Source: Lineus longissimus | Taxonomy: Eukaryota; Nemertea; Pilidiophora; Heteronemertea; Lineidae | Length of the DNA stretch: 64,000 bases | NCBI RefSeq assembly: GCF_910592395.1 | Contig: NC_088312.1 | Location: 1,984,001-2,048,000, forward strand | Reading direction: 5' to 3' | Shown here: positions 34,791-48,240 of the stretch, one piece after another | Layout: every line of letters begins with the position of its first letter | Numbering within the stretch: the stretch's first letter is position 1 | Notes under the pieces: generated by a model | The model's database searches: none | The model's input: only the letters and a program-made list of their open reading frames with translations | Told to the model about the DNA's origin: nothing | Program-made: the position numbers and the translations under genes

Positions 34791-36435
34791 CAATATATGG
34801 AGTTACAGCTCCTAATTACCAGTACTGGTCTGAAATCATGTTGTAACAACAATTGTTCTTTTCATCTTGTTTTCATAGTGAGATGAGAATCTTCTCAATT
34901 TATGAGTTTTGTTCCACTGATTGAGTATGTGTTGAAGTGGTCGGCGTTTGCTTCAAGCTAATTAATCAATCAGAGAAAGATTGATTTTGTGTGAATTACG
35001 TGTATGAATAATAGTTACCCAGATTTCACTATTATTGCATTCTCGTTGGTAATAGTGTGAAAAAAACATGGTAAAATTTCAGCTCGGAGAAGTCTTTAGA
35101 TGTCTGTGAAAGATGTTTTTAGGGTCTGACTCACACTGTTGCTCACTCAAACGGACCTGTTTAGTTAATCAGTGACTTTAATCAGCATACGACCACCAAT
35201 TGGACCCCTTGCTCCTGCCTGTACATGTAGCAACCCTTTAAAACAGCACCCCGTGGAGTCCACCCCCAGTCTCTCACAACATGTCGCCAAGACCTCCCCG
35301 CGGGACCTCAGTGAGGGAACAGGACACCGAGTTTAACAGCTCCCTGTCAAGATGAAACCACCAATTACCTCAGCCATATTTCAAATTGTTTTCAATTCTT
35401 TCCATGAGTTGGGGGATTAGGGGTTCAAATGCAGACTACAAAACACGCTGCCGTGCTTCAGGGTCATTATACCAGAACCCTTGGGTGATTTTACACCAGA
35501 ATTAAATCCCTTATCGTTAAAGTCACTTTTGATGGGAATTGTCCTAAGTCATAGAGCCGGGAAGTAACTTAAATTATAATTAAAGATGATTTTCTTTATT
35601 TGAGATGTTTTGGGGTCCATATGGTGTACTCTGGAAGACTGTCAGCCAGCAGGATGTGCACTTCAAGAAAAGGAGTAGATTATAGTGTTTTCTTGAACTT
35701 GGAACATGTACCTTAACACGCAAATTTCACAACAGCCATGTCGAGGCAGCACGCCGCTGATTTGAATTGTGAAATAAGTCTGTGAATTTCTTTTTTACTG
35801 CCGCTGAACAACGCCAATGATATAGAGTAGGCCTAGTTTAGCTGATCTCGAGAAAGAAATGTTGTTCTCTGTTGGCCTGCTACTGTTAATTAGTCTCTCT
35901 AAACTTCAGCATCTTCTGGGTTATCAGAATTATTCATTGTCGTAAACTAACTTCTCCGGATGGGACTCAGTAGGTGAGTCTGTTCGAATCATTAACTAAG
36001 CAAATTACACGTAAGACAACATGATTAATTCACTAAAGACTTGTAAACAACAACAATTTAACTAATATTCATCAGCGTCCATCCTATAGTTAAACTTGTT
36101 GGCACCACGTGTCAGACACGATCCAATATCGGACATGGCGACGACATATGCAATCGCCAGGTCCAATTAACGTCAAACATGAAACTCACAAACCGCGAAA
36201 GTGTTACCTGAATGGACCTGGACCTGGCGCTTCCCCGTCTGACAATTTCCTCTTTCCTTCTTAGCGAAAGTTGCCCACACTTTGACACTCGGCCCGCCCC
36301 CTACGTGTTTCTTCAGACCGCGGCCATTGTCCTATGAAAAGTTTGGCAATCATCAACCAATCGGGGTCCGTTTTGGGGTTCGTGGCCCGCCCCGTGTTTT
36401 TAGTGGTTCCGACCTGTCACCCCTGGGGTGAGGGG
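34791..36435. promoter_or_regulatory. Olig upstream non-coding region
   Basis: No gene. Close to the promoter it has E-boxes CACGTG (36106-36111) and CATATG (36145-36150) and several TAATTA or AATTAA sites between 35900 and 36180. It presumably contains proximal control elements; this is inferred from position only. Confidence 0.35.
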
Positions 36436-36443
36436 TATATAAA
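36436..36443 (+). promoter_or_regulatory. TATA box of the Olig gene
   Basis: TATATAAA about 100 bases upstream of the ATG, preceded by a G-rich stretch. This places transcription start near 36465-36470 and a 5' UTR of about 75 bases. Confidence 0.7.
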
Positions 36444-36541
36444 CCAAATCGTGCCATGGTGGTGACATTTATACCGCAAACTTTCAAAACGTCATTTGTT
36501 AGAATCTCATAACTTTTACGCAAATCACCGCAGACGATAGA

Positions 36542-37261
36542 ATGGCCGAGACAGACGCCAACGTAAATGTGGATTATTTCTCCGACGATATGTCTTCGGA
36601 TGACGGACACAACGGATCCGGTTCCCCCTCAAGCCAGGAGCAGTCGAACTTTGGTAAAACTCGCGGCAGCAGGCGAGACAGGAGACAGTCGCAGTTAGAA
36701 GCAAAATGTTTCTCGGAAGCTGAGTTGCAGGACCTTCGATTGAAAATCAACAGTCGAGAACGTAGGAGGATGCACGACTTGAACTCGGCGCTTGACGGAC
36801 TCCGAGAAGTCATGCCGTACGCTAATGGACCTTCAGTGCGAAAACTCTCAAAGATTGCCACGTTATTGCTGGCAAAGAACTATATATTGATGCTGACGAA
36901 CTCTTTGGACGAGATGAAAAAGTTGGTGAGTGATATCTATAAAACTCGTAACCATCCACCCCCACCACTGCCCCCGCAGACAGCTCTACCCACAGTTTCC
37001 ATGCCGTCGATGAGCCTGCCGCCCTGCCCGCCACCTATGCCAGTATCCGTCTCCACGGCCGCGCCGACGTTACCTGTTTTCTCTCACCAGCAAGCTCATA
37101 CCCACCCGTCCTCGCCGATGACGCCGATGGGACACAGGCCAATGATGTACGGATCTTGGCCCATTCCTTGCTCTTGTAACCAATGTGCGGACTCAATACG
37201 AGCGTCTTGTGGACCTCTAAACTGTTATTCCTCATCACTGATGGGTTCGACAGCAAAATGA
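36542..37261 (+). CDS. Olig: Olig-family bHLH transcription factor, single exon
   Basis: Nuclear DNA-binding regulator of neural and other cell fates. The 239-residue frame has an acidic/serine N terminus, a basic stretch (41-48) and a bHLH domain at about 65-133 containing [17 protein letters not shown], the loop [12 protein letters not shown] and helix 2 [18 protein letters not shown]. Helix 1 has GLREVMPYA. These are the hallmarks of Olig rather than the related Bhlhe22/23 (Beta3) group, which has NINARER and QALEEM. The DNA-contacting Glu of RER is present. The C-terminal half is Pro/Met-rich (138-190) and ends with a Cys cluster around [10 protein letters not shown]. No intron, as in vertebrate Olig genes. 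The ATG is 100 bases after a TATA box. Very confident on family; orthology to a particular vertebrate paralogue is not meaningful. Confidence 0.96.
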   Translation: MAETDANVNVDYFSDDMSSDDGHNGSGSPSSQEQSNFGKTRGSRRDRRQSQLEAKCFSEAELQDLRLKINSRERRRMHDLNSALDGLREVMPYANGPSVRKLSKIATLLLAKNYILMLTNSLDEMKKLVSDIYKTRNHPPPPLPPQTALPTVSMPSMSLPPCPPPMPVSVSTAAPTLPVFSHQQAHTHPSSPMTPMGHRPMMYGSWPIPCSCNQCADSIRASCGPLNCYSSSLMGSTAK

Positions 37262-40200
37262 TCAGCAGGGACACAATGACAATCAATTTGTGCTGATCTA
37301 AACTTTCATCTGATGGAGTTGCTCCACTAAAATGATACAGGGACGAACGCTGCATTCTGCTTCTTTGAACTTTCGTCAGTCCGCTCCACGGCGAAATGAT
37401 ACATCGGACGCTGCGACAATGCAAACCCATCCGTCGGAATGCAACTGAGGACATTGATGCGGTTGTGCTTGGAGTGCGCCTATGATATTGACAGTTCCGC
37501 TATTGTCCTCCAGTCGTGTGTGCAGATCTCTTGAAGAGAGGATGTTTCCTATTAAAGTGATATTCAGGGAACATTAATTAACTTGTGCAGTTACGGCGTA
37601 TTGCAAACTCAAATCAGGACAGCTCACAACAGCAAAGATTCGCTCACTCCAGTGCGTTTCTTTTATAAGGGAGACCGCGGCGTTTGCGCGGCATATGGGG
37701 CTGACTTCCACAAGCTCAAAACAGGACAGTTTTAGGTTTAATCATAGACGCAAAGGCCTTTCTATTGTGTATGAAAACAGCTAAGGTCTGTTGGCGTTTG
37801 TCTCCTCATAGCCCCCAGGCGCAGACGTCAATTTCATTCCACGGGACCATGGAGGCTGCAACAATGGACAAGGGGACGTGATTGAGTAAATTACAAGTTA
37901 TAGGACAGTATATTATCTTGCAAATGATTTGTGCTTTTTGTGTGTCGCGTTATGACAGGGTTTTGGGATGCTGTATCCCATCATCGTGATTGTACCTCAA
38001 GGGGACGTCTCCTGACTCTGTTACAAAGTGATACCGAGTTTATTTTATCGCCAAAACTCATTATATGATAATTTCATTGTCGTTTGAATTCATACAGCCT
38101 GGTTTTAATTATGACCACCTCATCAAATCTCGCCGACACATGTTGAAAAAACCCAACTTCTATCACCCAGACCAGATGGTACAATATTGAAAAAGAAATG
38201 GTATCTTTTCTTGCATCTTGAGATGAAAAATAAGGTGTGTTTATCTTCGCCATTATTTGTCCTTTGCAAAACAAATATCTGCAATTTGATGCATTTACTG
38301 GAATGGTCTTTAATTTCTGGAAAATAAGAAAGATGTGCACTTTTCTCATTATTATGTGAGTAACATATAGACACCAGTATGCCCAGTTTATGTCACCGGT
38401 TAAATTGTGTAGGCCTATTCTCGATGCCTTGAACGTTTAAATTGGTAAATGATTTGTGATATTTTTCAATGCTGCAAATCTGAAAATACATTTAGTTCCT
38501 CGAATTTGAGTTTCAATAATGTTGTCGACGGAACGCTAGTGGTGTTTTGAGTTGTCTTTTGATCATCAGTCGGAGTCGAAGAGTTTGCTCACCCATGTTG
38601 CTCTTAGGAAAAGTTGAGAGTAATTTCAGCTGTACAGACTAAACAATATTTTGTTTATTTAATGTAAATATACGTGCAGTCATAATGTAATTATGTATAT
38701 ACAAATGGTAATTAAGCACGCTAATTATTGAGCGACGTCAATTCAGAGTTTTAACTAAAGGTTGCTCAGATTAACATAGATCACGATAGAGTTAGATTCA
38801 CAGCATCGAAAGGGTTAATCTAATCAAATGAAATGAAATTCGTTTAAAAAGCATACAATTTTAAGAACCATCAAACTATAATTATTTCGTTCTACCTTCT
38901 CATAAAGAATGAGTAGCAGTAAGGGTCATATCGTTTCATGAATGAACCTTACTTATCTACAAGAGTTCATGATAACGTTCTGGTAACTGTGTAAATTGAA
39001 GTGCCGTCTGATCCTGAAATGAATGTCGATCTGTACATTGTATATACAGCATGTGCATGTCTAGCTGGAAGCTTGATGTACATTAAATCTACGCCAAATT
39101 ATAAGTTGTGGTTGTGTCCTTATTATCATTCGAGGTTGACAGAAGGGTTTGTTGCTGTGTTGGCAGTTTAATGTTGATGGATCGCTGCCCCGCAGCGAAT
39201 CGAGGAACACAAGATGGAAGCCAAAACAGAAGCAGACGATGAGAACAACATCAACATACGGAAGCAACACAGAAGAAAGGTCGCGTTTTTGTTGTCTGAC
39301 TGGTAAAATCACTGCTCGAGTAACCACAATTCATCGTTGTCACAGAAATCTGATAACTGCAATCAGATTTTATAACTGCTTTGAATTTTTTCATCCCGCA
39401 CAATAGATGGCCATTTTGGATCATTTTCTAAGATGGCCGCGATAAGATCTTTCATTCATAATATCATGAAAATCGTTTTGTATCACGGTGGTTGCAGATT
39501 TGTAATCGGAACCAGTCAGGCAATGAAATATGGTGATTTAGAATTATTACTCTTTATCTTCCCTCGACCTGATGAAAATGTGGATGATCAATCTTTTTCA
39601 TCCTGTGACCCAGTCGTCAAGAATAATTTGTAATTCACAGCCCATGAACACGAATATTTCAAAAAACAGAAAAAGGGCAAATGGAAACAAAGTGACATTC
39701 GTCATGTTATACCAACAAGTCCATTTACTGGCGTACTTTTGCTACGGAACAATGCCAGCCATCATCTCGTTTGGAGGGTGCCCCCAATATACGCCTTTTA
39801 CCAAAATTAAGGACTGGTCTCCAACTGTTGAAAACCACTCTGACATGTCTTAGAAGTAAATGGTAAATTGCACCGCCCTCTCGTTGTATGTCGATGAGTC
39901 CACTAATAACTTTTTTCAAGCTTTTGCGCTTTTTCAGTTGCCGAATGCTCTCCGCTTTATCAGCAACGTATTTTCGCCATTTAAATTCTTTCACGCGAAT
40001 TCCGTACATTCAAATTGGATCCTCCCTTAAATTCCATAACGCGGAAAATATGACCTTTTAAAGTTAAGGCCTTTTTAGATCAATTTGTGTCGGATTGTCA
40101 AATTCCCATCACAAACCACCCATCCGAAATATATACGACCCAAGGCAATATGGCTAGAAGAAATTTCTATTCACTTGGAGAAAATATGACAAAATAAGTC

Positions 40201-40920
40201 TTTGGTCCTTAAATATCTTTGGACAAAATCACGCCTCATTAGATTCACAAGTTGAATCATAATTGTCAGTAACGGTATATAATGAGCCAAGTGTCATTAT
40301 GAACGCTGAAATGAACCCATGTACGAATTGACAATAAGCAAAGAATTGGCAATTATATCTGGGTTATTTACAAGGATTTTATCGCTTGAGAAGCATCATT
40401 CTCCCGGGTGTCAAAGTGCTGAGAATCTTGTATCCATATTACCACCCCATTTAGAAAGATTGCGATTCGCTGAGGGGCTTCTTCAAAAGAAGGAATACGC
40501 CGTTGGAATGTTTAACTTTAGGCCACCGCGGGTCACTTTCCAAACATCTCAACACCAAGATTCACACCTTTCTAAATCGTAAGAAAGACACTCATGTTTC
40601 TCATAATGCACATTGTATTCCTATATTGAGAGTATGAAATCGTCTATACTTTAATTTAGACCCAAAACGGCTTATGGTCAATTATATCTTATTCTTGATC
40701 TTATAGGTGAGGGCTTGTCAAGAAGAACTCTTGTATACAAACTTACGAATCGACCTTGCCATATCCCTTCAGGTGATGACTAGCACTGGCCTTTATCTGT
40801 TGTCATTTATACGATCATCCTGAGGAAATCAGGGGTTCTCTTCTCCGGCCATATACACGAACTCCTTAGCCTTTTCTCCTCATTGGCATCGATGGGAAAT
40901 TTATCTCATCAGTTACTGCA
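37262..40920. other. Olig 3' flank and desert, part 4
   Basis: Contains the Olig 3' UTR; I cannot place a clear AATAAA. Paired TAATTA sites occur at 38709-38714 and 38722-38727. No other gene recognised. Confidence 0.4.
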
Positions 40921-41290
40921 TTTTAAAGAAAATCATCTTGACATCTTCCAAGAATTTTATGCACAAATTTATGAAGAAGAAAAAGGCGAAGCTGGGTTTA
41001 AGAAGCTGAATACATCTTGAGTAGAATGGACAAGCAGGAAAGGAGGCGTGAAAACTGAGCCACGGAAAGTAATCGGAAAAGCTGGTTTCTTGCGCCTGGC
41101 CAAGAGTCGATGGAAAAACGTAACTTTTGGGACCAGATTAGATGAAAAAAATCATTTGGCATCTTCCTAGAACTTCATGCACAGGAAATCTATGAAGAAA
41201 AAGGCGTGAAGCTGGGTTAAAACTGGTTGAATACAGCCTGAATAGGCAAGTAAGGAAAGAGGTGAGAGTATTGAGCAGCGTCCGGAGAGG
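40921..41290 (+). repeat. Diverged tandem duplication of about 145 bp
   Basis: Copy 1 (about 40926-41066) and copy 2 (about 41144-41288) share, in order, AATCAT, CATCTTCC, ATGCACA, TATGAAGAA, AAGGCG, GAAGCTGGGTT, GAATACA, GCAGG/GCAAG and AGGAAAG. They are separated by about 75 unrelated bases. No coding frame. Confidence 0.65.
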
Positions 41291-44200
41291 GGCGTCGCAA
41301 TGTGAAATACGTTTTGTGTATTATCAACATGGGTGTGCGGGTATTCGGTACGCCTTCACCTCAAATCAAAACGACCAGGACATATTGAGAGGAGGATTGT
41401 TTGTTTCTATCAAATGGGCTTAAATAAATATTATTTGGTGTATCAAAGGTTTCATACGTCTGGCACGGTATGGCGGTGAAGGTCATGAGGTGCAAATCTT
41501 ATGTTGAAGGAAACAAGAATTGAATAATAGTCGTATTTTGTTGACGATAATTGAGTAACAATTCACCAAGTTTCAATTGAATATCACGACAAATGTTATT
41601 GGAAGCGATACTAGAATATTTGATTATCGTTACAAGAATATTTAATTATCGCTTTTGTGAATTTGACAAATGGTCGCTGGAACGGAGCAGGAACTTAACC
41701 TCATTGATAGAAACCACTAACGAAACTCACAATATCTTTCATGCGCCATCTTGGATTTTTTTAATCAAAACGCGTGATACAGTCAGAGGATATCACGCCA
41801 AGCAAGACCTTATCAGTTCATATCAATGGTGTTCAAAAACCAATCTCTCGGATCTTCTCGCAAAAGGTGTGATGGACAGGAGAGAAGTGTTAGTCTTTTT
41901 GTTTGTGTCCCACATGCAATGATTCTCTCGCAAACCATGGAATAAATCGAGCCTATCATTTCCTCCAGGGCGGCACAATGTAACTTAAAAACTCCACAAT
42001 TGTCGTTAAAGCGTTTCCAATTGAACGTTGACATTCCTACACAAGGACGGTAATTTTCTTCTAGGCGCATATCGTCATTTCTTAATAATTGGTCCACTTA
42101 ATTCGCCATAACGCCAAGTGGTAAGGTCGCCATTCAAATCCTCCATACACTCTACTTCTCTAGAATAAAAATAAGCACCAATTTCGTCCGCGATATTGTG
42201 GTTATGTATATGAATTTTCATTCATTCTTCCATTGTTTGGGTCCCAGTGCGGTGATGCCGCGTAAAATTAGTCCTCGGCCAGTGTCTTGTTAAGGATGTT
42301 CCCGGCGTGCAAGGACGGGACCTCTGTTACCCCGATTGACTCAGTAGAGCGCGCAGTCAACGGCCCAGCACGGGTTGTCATCATTAGTGGGACGCCCAGG
42401 GTGCAGCGTTCCAATACGCGTTTGAGTGAAAAAATGCCAGATTTTCACCAGACTGCTAAATTAACCTCGTTAGGAAATTTCGGCAGTTCAACAATGGCGG
42501 ACAATGTGGAAACGTACCCCTAGCGTCTTGAGCGTCCAATGCTCGTATTTATAACACTGGTGACCCGACATGCCGACAAACACTTGAAAACACTTCTGCA
42601 GAATAGCACGATTCATCCCAACAAGCAGATTTACTCTCCAATGATATTATATTCAATGAAGTTTGATATCTCAGCGGACAAATAGAAATCCCATTGAGAC
42701 CAACTTTGCTAGTATGCTCTTCGTCACCCTGCTGATATTTTGTGCCAGTGACGCCAAGGTGCTCCCCCATACCTATATCGAGACGCGACCATGTGGGCTG
42801 GGCTTTCAGCCAAACGCCAGCACAAGTACTTGAGATAGTCCGTCATACGACATCACCATTGACCAATCATTTATCAATAAGCGAAAATCTGTTGAATATT
42901 TTTTAATGGTAGACTCAATGTCTGTAAAAGTAGAACTGTCACCCTGGCCTCAACGGGGTGCCGCCCCAACCAAACCCAAACCAGCCTCTACCATTCAATA
43001 CTTCTCCTTCTTTCGACATTAATTATGGGATCTATAATAATCATATCTTTGAGATTGGAAAGTTTGTCTCCAGACCTGACATTTTCGCTCTGGCACTGCC
43101 TGTTTCACCAAGGGCTTTCGTTCAATTTATAATACGGAGACATGGATACTGTAATTACCATAGTACATTCTTACAGACATTTGACAAACATCGTCAAACA
43201 ATTCAACATATAAACATGATTAAACTTATACCCCGGATATGGGGCTGATGACGTTTCTTCATTTTGAGCAGAAAATAAAAGTGAAATTTGTTTTAAGACC
43301 CCATGTTTACATTGTAAATACCACGAACTTGATTTAAACTTCATTAAATCGACGATTTGTGGGCAAAACTTTTCTTTATTATCAAATCCTTGGTGCAGCC
43401 CAGAATTAAATTGGTTCCTTTTCCTATTTAAGACGGAATAAAATAACTCTGTTCTGCTTTGTTGTTGAAAGGATGGTAAGAAAAAGGTGTGAGCACTCTC
43501 ATGATCGGGCGTTTCAGAAGGGGCGTGGTTGGGTCGTAAGCGTCATGGAGTTCATAATACAACCACCTCAAAAGCATACCTTGATATCTGAATAGATTTC
43601 CTTCGATACATGATTGAACTTGGGTTATCCTCTCGGGGTTACGATCGGACACTTTCTCAATACACTTTCCGTAGCTTAGCAGGGGTTTCACCTGTTGAAA
43701 ACTTCCCCCGAGGATATGCTGCAAATGCCCTTGACGAACATCCATCATAACCCGCAACGCCCTGAGCAAAATCGAGATTAAGTCATCAGAACTCGTCCTC
43801 AAGTACCAAACTTACGAATCACTCAAGTGTCTCCATGATAAATCCGACTCTGATTTGAAATCTTATTAAATCTTATTTACAATTTGAAAGCGTTCGAATA
43901 TCTCAATTCTGTTGCTTTTCTTCTCCGATCTTGATAACTACCCGAGCCCCGGGATACGGGCACTGAATAAGGCACAAGACACCTGCCAACCCAGCGAACG
44001 CAGGAAGATACTTCCGATTTTGAATTTATGTCTCAAAGAAGGATAATTATTTCTTAATCAATATCACCTTCCGCGTCATTTACGATTAGAATCTTCTTAT
44101 TGTTACTTCCGCTATCTCTCACAGCGCATCTCCATGGGCCCGGAAGTGGTTTACCGACAAATGGTCAGTGGCAAAGTCAATCTTCTTTGATTCCATTTCG

Positions 44201-47200
44201 CCAACTCATCTTCGGCTGCCACAACCACCGAGAAACCACCTTGCACCAATCTGGCCTTCTAGCTCTTGTCTGTGTCCCCTTTACCCTATCCTCTTGCAAA
44301 CAGGGCCCACAACATGATTCCTCCTTACTCATGCTTCCATGAGGGAGTAGTATAGTATTGAGTGAAATGGCCTGATATTGCTGCTTATAAAAAAAACTTC
44401 CGTCTTTGGTACAATGTTTTAGTTCAAAACTGACATCCTGTGAATCCAATCAGCAAGGACAGGTGTCCATCCCTAACTGATGTTATTCTAAGCGGGATAA
44501 TGACCAGCAAATAAACGGCATGGCTTGCTCTGGTTGCGTAAGATGATGCTGCTTACGGTATGTTCCCGTGTGATATGCCCCAAGGCGGCGGAAGGGACCA
44601 AAATGGTTTGCAAGGGTCTCAAAGGGAACTCAAAATACATCGCGTGGTGTGACAATAGAAGCATTGCCTGTAACGTCCTAAAGCTGTTATAGTACGCACT
44701 CGAGTAGGCGGTCTGTATCCACCTTTAGCTAGAGACGAACTTTTTAGGTTTAGAAAAATTGCTAAATCAGTTTGTTAAAAATAAACAGTTGTAAGAGTTA
44801 ACGGCCATTAAAAGTTTTTTTAGCGGAAATGAAACGTCTAGTTATAATAAAATCGCTGCAGGAACACACCGCATCAGGGCTCGAGACAAAGACGAACAGG
44901 ACAAGCACGAGATTTCGTGATTTTTAAAATAAAGTTTCGGGTGTGATCTGCTCATTAAAAAGATGGTAGACCTTGGCACTGAAAGACAATTTGATTTTTA
45001 AATTGAATTTTCTGATCTCAGGTAAAAGCTTGCTGATTTAGCCCAATATCTTGAATAGGTTGCCGCCAACTATAATGAGCCTTTCTCTTTGGACAAACCC
45101 GTTGTCCAATGAACAATTTAATTACGGGAACTAATTATAAACGTGCATTGAGAGTGATCCACGCGCGTCTTGAGTTTAATAACCCATTCAAACATCGAGA
45201 AGAAAGTGCTTAACTAGTGACGAGGGGTTAGATTAAACTTCACCGATAATGAAAGCATCACATCTTGAAAACTTGTTCAGGATGAGATGAACATCCGTGG
45301 AGGATACTGGAATCACAATGTTCTTATGTTCGCCGTGTTAATAGCGTGTTTGCAACCTCTTCAAGGAGTTTAACGCGCTGTAATGGACGCGGTAACACTC
45401 TCCTGGTCGTAAATGGCGGACTTGTCTAGTGGCGAGACGCCTTTCATAACCCAGTTACCCGTACAGTACAAGTTAAATTAAAAATCTCGGCGTGACAATG
45501 GCGCCTCAATAGGAGTAGGTTGTAAGACAGATATGAGGCGGTTTCAACACCATGTTCGCCTTTTTGTCCGCGCAAACAGCTGTTAAGTCTTGCCTGTTTC
45601 TACCCGGGATACCATTATCACATCATCAGAGATTATTAAAACTCGGCCTTTCACTTTTGAAAATAATCCAGATTCCACCCTGCTCCTTCTCTTCTGAGTT
45701 TCCTTTGGCGCCGGATGAGGCGAGGGATGTTCAACAGGTTTTATGTGGAGATCGCCACCACATTTTACACCGTCGCTAAACGCTACTGAAAGAACCATGC
45801 CATCTTACAGTGACTACCGCTGGCGAGAGTGCATTCGTGGTAGAAGCAACGGTGTCAAAACAGCCGGAAAACAAAAGAACGCGCTGTTTTACATCACGAG
45901 ACGTTTTGAAAAAGATAACGTGAACCGTTTGCACTTTTGCTTGGCGACAGCTGTGTCACTTTCGCTGGCCACTCGTCACCGACACTTAAGTAGAATGAAA
46001 ACCGCCCGATCATTCAATGTGACTTTTACATCGGGTGGTAGCCTATTCTTCCGTTTGCTTCTTCCTTCTCCCCGAGGACGGGCCAAGCTTATTAGGTCCG
46101 TACAGGATCCGTGTATGAGCATGCCCCGCCCCGGGCTGGGCGAGGGCACCGAGCTAATCTTGACGGAGACCTCTCCAATAACGCATTATCCTTAACGGGA
46201 CAATCACACTTGAGGCCTCTGCCCCAGGCGAGCCAGGTTTCTCTCACGAGTTACACAAGAGACGCTGCTTTGTGACGAGGATGTCGCTCTAACAGGTCCG
46301 ATTGGGGACCGTGCTCATATTTTTTAGTAGCACATGTACGATAATCGCGATGAATATTTCATTAACATTTAAGAGGAACTGACGTAACGGGAGCAACTAA
46401 TGGCAATAAGCAAATGTCTATTTTGCCTTTTAGAACTAAACTAACACATGGTGTTCTCACCAAAACCTCTGCGGTTAAAACGAGGCTGTTACATTGTAAC
46501 CAAGGTGTTTTAAAATGGGATTTAAAATGGAAGAGAAATTTCGCTCTAGGACATTCATGAGACGCCCCCTCATCTCAACATAATTCGGATTATCGGAACA
46601 TGGTCAGTTATATCACTGATCACCCCGACATATGCCCTTTAAGACCACTCACACCCTTGAACATAAATTAGGCGCACGATTCGTATAATTCCGCCTAACT
46701 GGATTACTGTAATTGTAAGAGGGGCAATGGCTAGAAACATCGAAATAGCATTTAATGAGGGTTCTCTCGTCCCCGTTAGGGAGCGGCTTAATCACCATGG
46801 ACTAAAATAACAAGCAACCAGTTTTGACTTTAGCAACGATATTGATGTCAATTTAAACACTTAAAGTGTTAGCGGAAGTCCCGTTACTATTTTTGAAAGT
46901 CACAATGAAGAGAAAGGAAAACATACCGATATTTTTAATCTTTTGACTTTCGTTCGCCCGTCCTCAATGCGCGGGCGGTTGTCCTTGGTTTTTTGGTTTT
47001 CGACCGGTCATGCCCAAATAAGAAAGTACCTTGGCTTCCCGTTGTTTTGTAAGATTTGTAAATGTTAGGAAATACTAGAATAAGCCCATCATCTCAAAAC
47101 GCCCTTGACCCCCTGGTGCGTTGTCCTTCGATATTTCTCAGACATAAAAAAGTCGCTCATGCCCATAAGAAGTACTAACATTGCCGAAAGTGGGTGGCAA

Positions 47201-48018
47201 ACTTCACCACCCGTCGCGTTCGTCCTTCGAAAAGCTTTCTTTTTAACGTTACAAAAAAACTCCAGAGTGAGACCCCCACTGTTACCTTGCCTCCTGTGGG
47301 TCCCCCCAGGTATCTCGGTATGAGGTCTTGTCCTTGGCCTGCATACCAATGTTTCGAACCGACTCTGATAATAAAACGTTATACGCATTTGAAATTCGGC
47401 CTAGCATCGAACTTGATATAATGAGATTTTCTCGTCATTGAAATTGGAAGCTTTTGAATATCGTGCAAGTATGATAGATGTATGCCTCATTACAAATTAC
47501 TTTGTCCTCACTACCTTATTTACATCGACCCTGATTCGTAAAAGGGTCCAAGGCGACGTATGGCCGTCTGTCAGTGGCTGTCCATCAGGTCCTGGCCAAC
47601 CCTGCGTCCGACGCAGCCAGATGGCCATTTGTCCGCTAACCGCTCAAGTATATCAGCAATAGACAATCGTGGCTAATTCTTCATAATGGTCAGACCAGAG
47701 GATAACCAATTATTAAAGCCAGCCACCGGTCACACTAACCTAAGGGGTCTTAGAAATACAGGGTCCCGCTAGGGGCTTAGGAACCGTGAATGCGTTTTAA
47801 GGATTTTAAAGTTTTTAATTCTGATCCTCCGGTGCAGTTACCATATGAGACGCTTTTCGAATTGAATCGAGACGAATCAATGAATAATTGTGAATAAGGC
47901 TTTCCCTGTGTGCCAAAATCTCGCCATTTTCATAATGCCTAAAAAGCCTCTTTGGAAACCGATTAAGGATTTAGGAACACACTTGAGCGATTTAAGCTTA
48001 TTTCTGTCCGACACCGCC
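41291..48018. other. Gene desert, part 5
   Basis: Nothing recognised. The longest open frame (45743-46195, 150 codons, +) has no domain and no second supporting exon. Confidence 0.4.
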
Positions 48019-48240
48019 ATGACGCAGGAATTATATCTGTTTGACATCATCTAATTACATCAGGTGTCATTGCATTCTTTATATCTCTCTGACATCATCT
48101 GACATCTGCTGAAATTGTATCCGTCGGTCATCATCTGACATCTGCTAGAATTACATATATATCTGTTGGACACCATCAAATATTGACTCTGATCGGTAAA
48201 CATCAGAAATCAGGTGTTATAATCTGACATCTCCGGTGAA
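48019..48240 (+). repeat. Degenerate tandem repeat, about 36-bp unit
   Basis: Three or four decayed units built around GACATCATCTGACATCTGCT. The clearest two (about 48086-48160) are 36-37 bases apart; outer units are recognisable by ATATATCTG-TTGACATCAT. Confidence 0.55.

Noticed and set aside
45743-46195. 150-codon + frame in the desert
   Set aside because: No domain and low-information composition; expected by chance in a long desert.
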